Shown here piece after piece: positions 42,528 through 51,224 of a stretch of 64,000 bases of DNA (position 1 is the first letter of the stretch; each line of letters begins with the position of its first letter). The stretch is taken from positions 1,736,001 through 1,800,000 of the forward strand of contig NZ_JARXYJ010000001.1 in NCBI RefSeq assembly GCF_029894425.1. The letters run 5' to 3'. Position numbers and translations under genes: made by a program. This stretch comes from Streptomyces sp. SAI-127. Its GTDB lineage: Bacteria > Actinomycetota > Actinomycetes > Streptomycetales > Streptomycetaceae. A model generated the notes under the pieces. That model was given only the letters and a program-made list of their open reading frames with translations, had not been told where the DNA came from and searched no databases.

Positions 42528-44006
42528 ATGTCCGACGCCCTTGCCCGACCCGCCGAAGCGGGGTCGTCAGCCCCGCCGAAGCCGAACGCCGTGGTGGCGG
42601 TCCTGGCCCTGGCCGGAATCGTCGTCTCGCTGATGCAGACCCTGGTCATCCCGATCGTTCCCGAGCTGCCCAAGCTGCTGAACGCGGAGCCCTCCGACAC
42701 CGCCTGGGCGGTCACCGCGACGCTGCTCGCGGCAGCCGTGGCCACGCCGGTCGTCGGGCGGCTCGGCGACATGTTCGGCAAGCGCCGGATGCTGCTGCTC
42801 AGCATCGTGCTGCTGGTCTCCGGTTCGCTGGTCTGCGGCCTCGCCGACTCCCTCGTCCCGATGATCGTCGGACGTGCTCTGCAGGGTCTGGCCGCCGCGG
42901 TCGTGCCGCTCGGCATCAGCATCATGCGGGACGCGCTGCCGGCCGACCGGCTGGCCGGGTCCACCGCGTTGATGAGCGCCTCGCTCGGTGTCGGTGGCGC
43001 GCTGGGGCTGCCCGCCGCCGCGTTCATCGCCGACAACTGGAACTGGCACATCCTGTTCTGGGTCTCGGCCGCTCTCGGTGCCGTCACCTTCGTCCTCGTC
43101 CTGCTGATCGTGCCCGAGTCCAAGCTGCGCGCCGGGGGCCGGTTCGACCTCGTCGGTTCGCTGGGTCTGTCGGCCGGTCTGGTCTCGCTGCTGCTGACCG
43201 TCTCCAAGGGCGGTGACTGGGGCTGGACGAGCGGCACCACGCTCGGTCTCGGCGCCGCCGCGGTCGTGATCCTGCTGTCCTGGGGCTGGTGGGAACTGCG
43301 CAGCCCGCAGCCGCTGGTCGACCTCCGGACCACCGCCAAGCCGCAGGTGCTGTTCACCAACCTCGCCTCGATCGCGCTCGGCTTCTCGATGTTCGCGATG
43401 TCCCTGGTGCTCCCGCAGCTGCTCCAGCTGCCCGAGCAGACCGGCTACGGCCTCGGCAGGTCCATGCTGACCGTCGGCCTGGTGCTGGCCCCGCAGGGCC
43501 TGGTGATGATGGCCATGTCCGCCGTCTCCGCGGGGGTCACCAAGACCAAGGGTCCCAAGGTCACGCTGATGATCGGCGCGCTGATCGTGGCCGCCGGTTA
43601 CGGGCTCAATATCGTCCTGATGTCCGAGGTCTGGCACCTCGTCCTGGTCTCCTGCGTCATCGGCGCCGGCATCGGCTTCACCTACGGCGCGCTGCCCGCC
43701 CTGATCATGGGTGCCGTGGACCCCACCCAGACGGGCGCCGCGAACAGCCTCAACACCTTGATGCGGTCCCTGGGCACCTCCTTCGCCAGCGCTCTCGCCG
43801 GGGTGATCCTCGCCCGGATGACCACCGACTTCGGCGGCACCGCGCTGCCCTCGGAAAACGGCTTCAAGGTCGTCATGGCGATCGGGGCGGGGGCGGCGCT
43901 GCTCGCCTTCGCCGTAGCGACCTTCATCCCGCACCGGCGGCCCGCCACCCCGCAGCCCCCGACCGACGGACCGACGAGGCCGACGGAGGTCGGCGCCAAG
44001 GCGTGA
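42528..44006 (+). CDS. MFS exporter, DHA2 (14-helix) family
   Basis: 492 residues with about 14 helices. VVGRLGDMFGKRRMLLLSIV is the loop 2-3 motif; GRALQGLAAAVVPLGISIMR and ALGLPAAAFIADNWNWHILF are helix 4-5 features of EmrB/QacA-type antiporters. GGAGG stands 7 nt before the ATG. With MarR sites in its promoter it is likely induced by, and exports, the same compound class sensed by the MarR protein. Substrate not predictable. Confidence 0.9.
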   Translation: MSDALARPAEAGSSAPPKPNAVVAVLALAGIVVSLMQTLVIPIVPELPKLLNAEPSDTAWAVTATLLAAAVATPVVGRLGDMFGKRRMLLLSIVLLVSGSLVCGLADSLVPMIVGRALQGLAAAVVPLGISIMRDALPADRLAGSTALMSASLGVGGALGLPAAAFIADNWNWHILFWVSAALGAVTFVLVLLIVPESKLRAGGRFDLVGSLGLSAGLVSLLLTVSKGGDWGWTSGTTLGLGAAAVVILLSWGWWELRSPQPLVDLRTTAKPQVLFTNLASIALGFSMFAMSLVLPQLLQLPEQTGYGLGRSMLTVGLVLAPQGLVMMAMSAVSAGVTKTKGPKVTLMIGALIVAAGYGLNIVLMSEVWHLVLVSCVIGAGIGFTYGALPALIMGAVDPTQTGAANSLNTLMRSLGTSFASALAGVILARMTTDFGGTALPSENGFKVVMAIGAGAALLAFAVATFIPHRRPATPQPPTDGPTRPTEVGAKA

Positions 44007-44027
44007 GCCCGGGTCCGGTACCGGGCT
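44006..44027 (+). terminator. possible hairpin after the MFS gene
   Basis: AGCCCGG (from the last base of the stop codon) pairs with CCGGGCT at 44021-44027, an 8-nt loop between them. There is no T-run, so this is a GC hairpin of the kind often seen after Streptomyces genes rather than a classical terminator. Confidence 0.35.
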
Positions 44028-44243
44028 GACCGGCCGTCGCTCCGTGGTGGGGGCGGCGGCCGCCTGGCGTTTACGGGGGCCGCGGCCACTCGGCGGCGGC
44101 GAGGCCGGGCCCGATCGCGGGACGATGACCGCTCAGGCATTCAGGAGGTGCCGCCAGTTCGCGACGGAGTGTCTTCCCACCTGCGCCGACACTCCACACA
44201 CTGTCGGCCCACGGGCCGGGAACGACCTCGCTAGGGTCGCAGC
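44028..44243. promoter_or_regulatory. spacer with leaderless-type promoter for the cupin gene
   Basis: TAGGGT (44232-44237) lies 6 nt before ATG 44244, the position expected for a -10 box of a leaderless mRNA. There is no Shine-Dalgarno sequence. Nothing else was seen in the gap. Confidence 0.4.
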
Positions 44244-44588
44244 ATGGACCACAGCTTCGTACTCCACATCCCCGACACCGAGCTCGAATCCGAGCCTCTC
44301 GCGCGGGAGCAGATCGTCTCGGGGACGCCCGAGGTGACCGGAAAGGTGGTCTGGGAGTCGGAGGACGGACGGCAGCTCCGCGGCATCTGGCAGATCACGC
44401 CCGGAGTCGTCACCGACACGGAGGCGGACGAGCTGTTCGTCGTGATCAGCGGGTCGGCGACGATCGAGGTCGAGGGCGGGCCGACGCTGAAGGTGGGGCC
44501 GGGCGACATGGCCGTACTGCGTGAGGGCGACCGTACGACGTGGACCGTGCACGAGACACTGCGGAAGGCGTACGCGATCAACCTGTGA
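44244..44588 (+). CDS. small cupin-domain protein
   Basis: 114 residues, a single cupin barrel: GIWQITPGVVTDTEADELFV (motif 1 with acidic residues in place of the HxH) and VGPGDMAVLREGDRTTWTVH (motif 2). This is the DUF861/EutQ-like group that often lacks full metal ligands. The function is unknown; small cupins may bind or isomerise sugars or ureides. It probably starts leaderless. Its last 11 bp overlap the end of the convergent lacI gene. Confidence 0.82.
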   Translation: MDHSFVLHIPDTELESEPLAREQIVSGTPEVTGKVVWESEDGRQLRGIWQITPGVVTDTEADELFVVISGSATIEVEGGPTLKVGPGDMAVLREGDRTTWTVHETLRKAYAINL

Positions 44589-45582
44589 GCGGGCCCGCCG
44601 TCGTCCCCCGGATCTCCAGCACCGGCGCGGCAAGATCCGTGCGCCCCTCTCCCCCACGCCCCTCGAACCGGTCGAGCAGGCACCGCGCGGCCCGGCGGCC
44701 GACCTCGTGACTGGCGTTGTCGACGGTGGTGAGCCAGACATGGCGGAGCCGGGCGATGCTCGTGTTGTCGTAGCCGACGACGGACAGGTCGCGCGGCACG
44801 CTCAGGCCGAGTTCCTCCGCGGCCGACACCGCGCCGATCGCGGCGATGTCGTTGAAGGCGAAGACGGCCGTCGGCCGGTCGGGGCGGCTCAGCAGCCGGA
44901 CCGTCGTGCGGTAGCCGCCCTCCTCGGTCATGTCACTCGCCTCGACGACCGACTCCTCCGCGAGGCCGTGCGCCCGCATCGTCGCCTCGAAGCTGTGCCG
45001 GCGCAGCTCGCCGACCGCCCCGTACCCCGCGATGTGCGCGACGCGGCGGTGTCCGAGGCCGATCAGGTGCTCGGTGACCAGGCGGGCGCCGCGCTCGTCG
45101 TCGTTGGCGACGACGTCCACCCCCGGCAGGCTGGGCTCGCGCGCACCCGCCACGACCACCGGGAGCCGCTCGGCCACCGCCCCGAGCGCGGCGGGGTCGG
45201 GCAGCGTGCCGACCACGATCAGACCGTCCACCCCGAGGTCCAGGAAGGGACCGGCCGGATCCTGTCCGGTACGGCGGTTGAGACGGGCGTCGGCCAGGAG
45301 CATACGCAGGCCGTTGTCGTGGAGCAGGGAGTTCAGACCGTCGAGCAGGTCCACGAACCAGGGGTTGCGCAGGTCGTTCAGCAGGACCCCGACCGTGCGG
45401 GTGCGCTGCTCGCTGAGGCTGCGGGCGGCGGCGTTCGGACGGTAGCCGAGCTCGCGCACGGCCCGCAGCACGGCCTCCCGCTTCTCCGGGCGCACCTGGT
45501 CGGAGCCGCGCAGCACGAGTGAGACCAGCGACTTCGAGACACCGGCCCGGTCGGCCACATCACGGATCGTCGGCGGTCTCAT
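44578..45582 (-). CDS. LacI-family repressor
   Basis: 334 residues. Helix-turn-helix and hinge at 1-55 (TIRDVADRAGVSKSLVSLVL, LRAVRELGYRPNAAARSLSE), then a periplasmic-binding-protein-like sugar domain (VGVLLNDLRNPWFVDLLDGL, VDGLIVVGTLPD, AVFAFNDIAAIGA, DLSVVGYDNTSIARL). It diverges from a Gfo/Idh gene; two similar palindromes lie between them, one just upstream of its own start codon. It probably controls the dehydrogenase operon 45696-48897 in response to a cyclitol or sugar. Confidence 0.93.
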   Translation of the reverse strand: MRPPTIRDVADRAGVSKSLVSLVLRGSDQVRPEKREAVLRAVRELGYRPNAAARSLSEQRTRTVGVLLNDLRNPWFVDLLDGLNSLLHDNGLRMLLADARLNRRTGQDPAGPFLDLGVDGLIVVGTLPDPAALGAVAERLPVVVAGAREPSLPGVDVVANDDERGARLVTEHLIGLGHRRVAHIAGYGAVGELRRHSFEATMRAHGLAEESVVEASDMTEEGGYRTTVRLLSRPDRPTAVFAFNDIAAIGAVSAAEELGLSVPRDLSVVGYDNTSIARLRHVWLTTVDNASHEVGRRAARCLLDRFEGRGGEGRTDLAAPVLEIRGTTAGPLTG

Positions 45583-45584
45583 GG

Positions 45585-45600
45585 CATGGACCGTTCCATG
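45585..45600. promoter_or_regulatory. LacI operator 1
   Basis: CATGGA-CCGT-TCCATG, perfect 6-bp arms with a central CG as in LacI-family sites. It lies 2 bp upstream of the lacI start codon, so binding would block its own transcription. Confidence 0.75.
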
Positions 45601-45613
45601 CGGCCGTGTGGCT

Positions 45614-45629
45614 TGTCAAAGGGTTGACA
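45614..45629. promoter_or_regulatory. back-to-back -35 boxes of divergent promoters
   Basis: TGTCAA-AGGG-TTGACA. TTGACA on the plus strand (45624-45629) faces the Gfo/Idh operon, with CAAGGT 18 nt downstream as a weak -10. The mirror TTGACA on the minus strand faces lacI. Confidence 0.5.
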
Positions 45630-45668
45630 GCCAGGGAAGGCGGCACTCAAGGTGACCTGGATAGGAAA

Positions 45669-45680
45669 TGGACCGGTCCA
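45669..45680. promoter_or_regulatory. LacI operator 2
   Basis: TGGACCGGTCCA, a perfect 12-bp palindrome. It shares TGGACCGnTCCA with operator 1 and lies just downstream of the predicted plus-strand promoter, a blocking position before ATG 45696. Confidence 0.8.
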
Positions 45681-45695
45681 AAGAGGTGCTCCCCC

Positions 45696-46850
45696 ATGGT
45701 CGATACGCTCGGTGTCGCCGTCGTCGGATTCGGCTGGATGGGGCGGGTGCACTCCCAGGCCTACGCCCGTGTCCCGCACCACTACCCCGCACTCCCGCTG
45801 CGCGCCGAACTCGTGACCGTCGCCGAGGACGGGCCGGGACGGGCCGAGGAGGCCGCCGCGCAGTTCGGGTTCGCCTCGGCGACCCGCGACTGGCGCGAGG
45901 TCGCCGCCGACCCGCGCGTCCAGGCCGTCAGCATCACCGCGCCCAACTTCCTGCACCGCGAGATCGGCGTCGCGATGGCCGAGGCCGGCAAACACATCTG
46001 GATCGAGAAGCCGGTCGGCCTCACCGCCGAGGACGCCCGCGCGGTGGCCGACGCGGCGGCCCGGACCGGCGTGCGGAGCGCGGTCGGCTTCAACTACCGC
46101 AACGCACCCGCCGTCGAGACCGCACGCGAGCTGATCGCCTCCGGGGAGATCGGCACGGTCACCCATGTCCGCGTCCGGCTCTTCAGCGACTACGCGGCCC
46201 ACCCGCAGGGCGCCCTGACCTGGCGTTACGAGCGTGAACGCGGCGGCAGCGGAGTGCTCGGAGACCTCGCCTCGCACGGCGCCGACCTGGCCCGCTTCCT
46301 CCTCGGCGACATCGCTTCCCTCACGGCCGACACCGCGATCTTCGTGCCCGAGCGCGCCCGCCCCACCGGGGCCACCGCCGGGCACACCCTGGCGACCGGA
46401 GAGCTCGGCCCCGTCGAGAACGAGGACTACGTCAACTGCCTGCTGCGCTTCACCTCCGGTGCCCGGGGCGTCCTGGAGGCCTGCCGGGTCTCGGTCGGCG
46501 AGCAGAACAACTACGGCTTCGAGGTGCACGGCACGAAGGGCGCGGTGTTCTGGGACTTCCGCCGCATGGGTGAGCTGGGCATCAGCCGCGGCACCGGCTA
46601 TCAGGACCAGCCCGTCAGCACGGTGCATGTCGGCCCGGGCGACGGCGAGTTCGGCGCCTTCCAGCCGGGCGCGGCCAACGCCATGGGCTATGACGACCTG
46701 AAGGTCGTGGAGGCGTACCGCTTCCTGCGTTCGGTCGCCGAGGGCACGTCGTACGGGGCCACTTTGGAGGACGCCGTGCACAGCGCCGCCGTACTGGACG
46801 CCATGTCCCGGTCCGCGGAAAGCCGTGCCTGGGTGGAGGTGTCGGCATGA
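45696..46850 (+). CDS. Gfo/Idh/MocA family NAD(P)-dependent sugar/cyclitol dehydrogenase (1)
   Basis: 384 residues. Rossmann start LGVAVVGFGWMGRVHSQAYA; the family signature is HIWIEKPVGLTAEDARAVAD with the EKP lysine; FNYRNAPAVETAREL and GDLASHGADLARFLLG carry the catalytic-region residues (normally D-x3-H; here SHGADL). First gene of a three-dehydrogenase set under LacI operator 2. The start is ATG 45696, after the operator and GAGG; the upstream in-frame stretch is the promoter. Substrate presumably an inositol-like ring or aldose. Confidence 0.9.
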   Translation: MVDTLGVAVVGFGWMGRVHSQAYARVPHHYPALPLRAELVTVAEDGPGRAEEAAAQFGFASATRDWREVAADPRVQAVSITAPNFLHREIGVAMAEAGKHIWIEKPVGLTAEDARAVADAAARTGVRSAVGFNYRNAPAVETARELIASGEIGTVTHVRVRLFSDYAAHPQGALTWRYERERGGSGVLGDLASHGADLARFLLGDIASLTADTAIFVPERARPTGATAGHTLATGELGPVENEDYVNCLLRFTSGARGVLEACRVSVGEQNNYGFEVHGTKGAVFWDFRRMGELGISRGTGYQDQPVSTVHVGPGDGEFGAFQPGAANAMGYDDLKVVEAYRFLRSVAEGTSYGATLEDAVHSAAVLDAMSRSAESRAWVEVSA

Positions 46851-47839
46851 CGGTCCGCGTGGGGGTGATCGGGGCCGGGGTGATGGGTGCCGATCATGTG
46901 CGGCTGCTGCACGGGTTCGTGTCGTCGGCCGAGGTCGTGGCGGTGGCGGATGTCGACGGGGCGCGAGCGAGGGCCGTCGCGTCCGGTGTGCCGGGGGCGC
47001 TCGTCAGCCCCGACGCGTCGGCACTGATCGCCGATTCCCGGGTGGACGCCGTCGTGGTCGCCTCGCACGACTCCACCCACGCCGAGCTGACCGTGGCCGC
47101 CGTGCGCGCCGGGAAGCCGGTGCTGTGCGAGAAGCCGCTGGCGCCGACGGTCGCCGAGTGCGTCGAGGTCGTGCGTGAGGACCACAAGGCGGGCGGCGGG
47201 CTCGTGTCGGTGGGGTTCATGCGGCGGTTCGACCCGGCGTACGTCGCGCTGAAGGCCGCGCTGGGAGAGGGCCGGTGCGGTCGGCCCAGGGTGGTGCACT
47301 GTGTGAGCCGGGGTGTGACCTCGGCACCGGGCGCGGTCAGCGAGTTCAGCGTCACCGGGTCGTCGATCCACGAGTTCGACGTCGTGCCGTGGCTGCTGGA
47401 CTCACCCGTCACCGCGGTGTCGTGGCACGCGCCCGAGGGCGAGTCCGCTCCCGGTCTGCGCGACCCCCAGGTGATGCTCCTGCACACCGCCGACGGCACG
47501 CTCACCACCCTCGAGACCTTCCTCAACGCCCGCTACGGGTACGAGGTCCGCTGCGAGATCGCCGGCGCGCGGGGCGCGCTGCGGCTGGCCGATCCCGCGC
47601 TGGTCGTGAGTTCTCTGGAACGGAACCGGTCCACCGGATATCCGGCCGACTGGCGGCCCCGGTTCGCCGAGGCCTACCGGCTGGAGCTGCAGGCGTGGAT
47701 CGACTCGGTCGACGCCGGACGGCCCTCGCCGCTGGCGTCCGCGCGTGCGGGGCTGACCGCGTCCGCGGTCGCCGAGGCGATGATCGCGTCGATGCGCGAC
47801 GCGGGCCGGACCGTGCCCGTGTCCGTACCGGCCGTGTGA
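46847..47839 (+). CDS. Gfo/Idh/MocA family dehydrogenase, inositol 2-dehydrogenase-like (2)
   Basis: 330 residues. [58 protein letters not shown] and SIHEFDVVPWLLDSPV (the His-Asp of the active site) are close to actinobacterial IolG proteins, which oxidise myo-inositol to 2-keto-inositol with NAD. It overlaps gene 1 by 4 bp (ATGA) and is thus co-translated. Similarity to the 55194-56219 protein (GxGxMGADHV, FMRRFD/YD, HE(F/T)DV) suggests the two are paralogues. Confidence 0.9.
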   Translation: MTVRVGVIGAGVMGADHVRLLHGFVSSAEVVAVADVDGARARAVASGVPGALVSPDASALIADSRVDAVVVASHDSTHAELTVAAVRAGKPVLCEKPLAPTVAECVEVVREDHKAGGGLVSVGFMRRFDPAYVALKAALGEGRCGRPRVVHCVSRGVTSAPGAVSEFSVTGSSIHEFDVVPWLLDSPVTAVSWHAPEGESAPGLRDPQVMLLHTADGTLTTLETFLNARYGYEVRCEIAGARGALRLADPALVVSSLERNRSTGYPADWRPRFAEAYRLELQAWIDSVDAGRPSPLASARAGLTASAVAEAMIASMRDAGRTVPVSVPAV

Positions 47840-47847
47840 GGCGTGCC

Positions 47848-48897
47848 GTGACGACACTTCCCGCGCCCCGCACCCCCGACCCCATGGCCGCGCCCGCCCT
47901 CAACTGGGGTGTCCTCGGAACGGGTTGGATCGCGGAGCGGTTCATCGGTTCGGTACAGCGGCACACGCGGCAGCGGTTCACCGCCGTGGCCTCGCGCGAT
48001 GCCGCCCGGGCGGAGGCGTTCGCCGCACGGCACGGGATCACCCGCGGATACGGCTCGTACGAGGAGCTGGTGGCCGCCGCCGACGTCGATGTCGTGTACG
48101 TCGCCACCGAGCACACCGCCCATCTCGCCTGTGCGCGACTGGCGTTGGAGGCGGGCAAGCACGTCCTGGTCGAGAAGCCGCTCGGCCTGAACGCGGCGCA
48201 GGGGGCGGAGATCGCCGAACTCGCCGCCTCACGTGGGCTGTTCTGTGCCGAGGCGTTGTGGACGTTCTTCCTGCCGCGCTTCGATGTCGTACGGCAGGTG
48301 CTCGACTCCGGGATGCTCGGCGAGGTGCGCTCCGTGCTGGCCGACCTGGGTGAGTACTTCGACCCCGCCGGGGGTCATCGCATCCTCCGTGCCGATCTCG
48401 CCGGTGGACCACTGCTCGATCTCGGTACCTACCCACTGTCGCTGGCCACCTGGGTGCTGGGCCCCGCGGAGAATGTGCAGGCTTCGGGGCAGGCGCACCC
48501 CTCGGGGGTGAACGGACAGATCGGTGCCGTCCTGGACGGGCGGGCCGTCGTTCACACCACGCTGTTCAGTGACACTCCGAGCACGGCGGTGATCGCGGGG
48601 ACCGAGGGAACCCTCCAGCTGCCGGGGCCCTTCTACCAGCCCGGTGACGTGGTGTTCGGCCCGGCCGGAGGGGGCCCTCCACTGACGTACACCGAACCCC
48701 GTACGGGCCACGACGGCCTGCACTTCGAGGCCGCCGAGGCGGCCCGCTGCATCCGGGCCGGCCTCGTCGAGACGCCGCTGCGACCGCTCCCCGAGTCGGT
48801 CGCCACGCTGCGGGTGATGGATGAGATCAGGAGACGGTGCGGGATCGTCTTCCCCGGCGAACAGCCGGACCGGACCCGCGGTGGGACAGCGACCTAG
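47848..48897 (+). CDS. Gfo/Idh/MocA family dehydrogenase (3)
   Basis: 349 residues. LNWGVLGTGWIAERFIGSVQ, GKHVLVEKPLGLNAAQGAEI, CAEALWTFFLPRFDVVRQVL and GGPLLDLGTYPLSLATWVLG place it in the subgroup with G-T-Y-x-L instead of D-x3-H, like dihydrodiol or glucose-fructose oxidoreductase-type members. GTG 47848 is favoured by GAGG 6 nt upstream; GTG 47836, which overlaps the previous stop, and ATG 47884 are alternatives. Its end overlaps the convergent lacI by 4 bp. Confidence 0.87.
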   Translation: MTTLPAPRTPDPMAAPALNWGVLGTGWIAERFIGSVQRHTRQRFTAVASRDAARAEAFAARHGITRGYGSYEELVAAADVDVVYVATEHTAHLACARLALEAGKHVLVEKPLGLNAAQGAEIAELAASRGLFCAEALWTFFLPRFDVVRQVLDSGMLGEVRSVLADLGEYFDPAGGHRILRADLAGGPLLDLGTYPLSLATWVLGPAENVQASGQAHPSGVNGQIGAVLDGRAVVHTTLFSDTPSTAVIAGTEGTLQLPGPFYQPGDVVFGPAGGGPPLTYTEPRTGHDGLHFEAAEAARCIRAGLVETPLRPLPESVATLRVMDEIRRRCGIVFPGEQPDRTRGGTAT

Positions 48898-49973
48898 TAC
48901 GGCATGTTGTACGGCGTCACCACCTGTATCGCCGAAGGCGTCGTCGGCCCCGCCGGCGGCAGCGCCCCGTGCGCCCGCATCACGATGTGGCACGCCTCCC
49001 GCATGTCCTGCCGCAGATCGTGATGGAGGACCGCCGACAGGCGGTGTTCCCGCAGCAGCCGGTCGTTGTCGTGGTCCAGATCGTGGGCCACGAACACCGC
49101 GCACTCCCTGCCCAGGTCCTCGAAGGCCCTGAGCGTGGCGATGTTGCCGCCTCCGATGGAGTAGACCGCCCGGATCTTTGGATCCCGCTCCAGAGCGGCC
49201 CGGACGAGGTCGTACTGCGTGGCGTCCAGGCCCTGTCCCTCGGCGATCTCCACCACCGCGCGTTGCGGGTGCCGGGTGCGCATCGCGCTGCGGAACCCCA
49301 TCTCGCGCTCCTCCTCGTTACGGAAGAAGCCGCTGCTGAGGCTGGTGAGAACGTTGCCGGGGCGGTCGCCGAGCCACTGGCCCATGAGGTAGGCGGCGGT
49401 CGCTCCCGCCGCCCGGTTGTCGATGCCCACGTAAGCGAGGCGGGCCGTGGAGGGCAGGTCGGTGACCAGGGTGACCACGGGGATGCCCGCCTCCGCGAGC
49501 CGGCCGACCGCGGCCGTGACCTCGGGGACGTCGGGAGCCTTGAGGATCACGCCCTGGGAGCCCCGGCGGGCTATCCGGTCGAGGGTCTTCGTCAGCTCCG
49601 CGCCGGGGCCCGTCTCGCGGAAGTGGAAACGGGAGCGCAGGACGGCGGGATGCAGCGCGGGCAGCTCGGCCTCCAGGGCCGCGCGGACGGCCGTGGAAAA
49701 GCGTTCCGGCGTCTGCATCACTATGTCGATCATGAACGTGCGCCCGACCAGCCGGACCTGGGTGCGCTGCCGGTCCAGATCGGTGATCGCCTGGCGGACC
49801 TCGCGGGCGGTGTTCTCCCGGACCCCTCCCCTGCCGTTCAGGACCCGGTCGACGGTGGCCTCGCTCAGCCCCGCCTGACGTGCGATTTCCCGGATCGGGT
49901 ACGGGTGACCCACGCGTCTGCTCCTTGAGGGGTTTTTGATGGCTGCCTGCTGGTTGTTCGACGCCTTTGTCAT
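48894..49973 (-). CDS. LacI-family transcriptional regulator
   Basis: 359 residues. Helix-turn-helix at about 24-50 (YPIREIARQAGLSEATVDRV, LNGRGGVRENTAREVRQAIT), then a sugar-binding-protein-like domain (FMIDIVMQTPERFSTAVRAA, GVILKAPDVPEVTAAVGRLA, AYVGIDNRAAGATAAYLMGQ, AVYSIGGGN). The N-terminal 20 residues before the HTH are longer than usual. The start codon lies inside the palindrome at 49967-49978, pointing to autoregulation. The divergent gene set starting with the PhyH-like enzyme is its likely target. Confidence 0.9.
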   Translation of the reverse strand: MTKASNNQQAAIKNPSRSRRVGHPYPIREIARQAGLSEATVDRVLNGRGGVRENTAREVRQAITDLDRQRTQVRLVGRTFMIDIVMQTPERFSTAVRAALEAELPALHPAVLRSRFHFRETGPGAELTKTLDRIARRGSQGVILKAPDVPEVTAAVGRLAEAGIPVVTLVTDLPSTARLAYVGIDNRAAGATAAYLMGQWLGDRPGNVLTSLSSGFFRNEEEREMGFRSAMRTRHPQRAVVEIAEGQGLDATQYDLVRAALERDPKIRAVYSIGGGNIATLRAFEDLGRECAVFVAHDLDHDNDRLLREHRLSAVLHHDLRQDMREACHIVMRAHGALPPAGPTTPSAIQVVTPYNMPY

Positions 49974-49978
49974 GACAA
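49967..49978. promoter_or_regulatory. palindrome overlapping the lacI start codon
   Basis: TTGTCATGACAA, a perfect 12-bp palindrome containing the lacI ATG (49971-49973). It is followed by AATGACAGCG, which resembles the TATTGACAGCG arm of the iol repeat at 60347-60363. Candidate operator between lacI and the PhyH-like gene. Confidence 0.6.
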
Positions 49979-50020
49979 GAATGACAGCGCTGAGTCGCCC
50001 CTGTCACCGAGAGGACGCCG

Positions 50021-51187
50021 ATGTCCTTCACCGCCGTACACCGCCGCGCCTGGCTGTCCGAGCAGGACTGCGACCTCGACTCGTTCCGCGCGCTCGTCGA
50101 GCGGACGGCCGACCCCGCCGACCACCCGCACGCCTCCGGGGTCGAACGCAACGTCCTGCTGTACGACGCCGAGCACGTCCGCGGCGCCAAGGACCGCAGG
50201 GAGCTGCAGGAGGAGCTGGTGCGGGCCCTGACCGACGGCCCCGGGGTCGTGGTCTTCCAGGGGGCGTTCCCCGACCTCGCGGTCGTCGACCGGTTCACCG
50301 AGGTCTTCGACTCGCTGATCCGCGAGCAGTACGCGGCGGGCACGACCGCGGGCGACCACTTCGCGAAGCCCGGTGCCAACGAGCGGGTGTGGAACGCGCT
50401 GGAGAAGGCGGCGCTGTACGACCCCTCGGCGTTCGCCGACTACTACGCCAACCCGGTCATCGCCCTGGTGTCCGAGGCCTGGCTCGGCCCCGGATACCAG
50501 GTCACCTCGCAGGTCAACGTGGTCAACCCGGGCGGCCTCGCGCAGACCGCGCACCGCGACTACCACCTCGGTTTCCTCTCCGACGAGGTCGCCGCGGCCT
50601 ATCCGGCGCACGTACACCGTCTCTCCCCCGTGCTCACGCTCCAGGGCGCGGTCGCGCACTGCGACATGCCGGTGGAGTCGGGACCGACGCTGTACCTGCC
50701 GTTCTCACAGATGTTCGAGCCCGGCTATCTGGCATGGCGGCGGCCGGAGTTCCAGGCGTACTTCAAGAAGCACCACGTCCAGCTGCCGCTGGCGAAGGGC
50801 GACGCCGTCTTCTTCAACCCGGCGCTGTTCCACGCGGCCGGGACCAACCGCACCACCGGCGTGCGGCGCATGGCCAATCTCCTGCAGGTGTCCTCGGCCT
50901 TCGGGCGTGCCATGGAGACCGTGGACCGGGAGGCGGTGTCGAACGCCGTCTACCCGGCGCTGCTGCGCCGCAAGCAGGACGGCGCCGACGCACAGTGGCT
51001 GGACAACGTGATCGCCGCGAGCGCCGAGGGCTACCCCTTCCCCACCAATCTCGACAGCGACCCACCGGTCGACGGACTCGCCCCGCCCTCCCAGGCGGAC
51101 CTCGTACGACGGGCGCTCGCCGAGGGCTGGACCCCACGGACACTCAGGGACGAGCTGCGCGCGGGCGCCGACCGGCGTACGAGCTGA
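50021..51187 (+). CDS. phytanoyl-CoA dioxygenase (PhyH) family Fe(II)/2-oxoglutarate enzyme
   Basis: 388 residues. The iron triad fits His178-x-Asp180 in AHRDYHLGFL and His271 in FFNPALFHAAGTN, with Arg in VRRMANLL as a 2-oxoglutarate contact. Double-stranded beta-helix blocks GPGYQVTSQVNVVNPGGL and SGPTLYLPFSQMF support the fold. PhyH enzymes hydroxylate unactivated carbons. In a cyclitol operon it might oxidatively remove a methyl group from O-methyl-inositols or hydroxylate a ring carbon; this is inference. It heads the set PhyH-SDR-IolG-like-Gfo. Confidence 0.88.
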   Translation: MSFTAVHRRAWLSEQDCDLDSFRALVERTADPADHPHASGVERNVLLYDAEHVRGAKDRRELQEELVRALTDGPGVVVFQGAFPDLAVVDRFTEVFDSLIREQYAAGTTAGDHFAKPGANERVWNALEKAALYDPSAFADYYANPVIALVSEAWLGPGYQVTSQVNVVNPGGLAQTAHRDYHLGFLSDEVAAAYPAHVHRLSPVLTLQGAVAHCDMPVESGPTLYLPFSQMFEPGYLAWRRPEFQAYFKKHHVQLPLAKGDAVFFNPALFHAAGTNRTTGVRRMANLLQVSSAFGRAMETVDREAVSNAVYPALLRRKQDGADAQWLDNVIAASAEGYPFPTNLDSDPPVDGLAPPSQADLVRRALAEGWTPRTLRDELRAGADRRTS

Positions 51188-51224
51188 ATCAGCGCTGCAC
51201 AAGCCGAAAGGTACTGGCACATTC

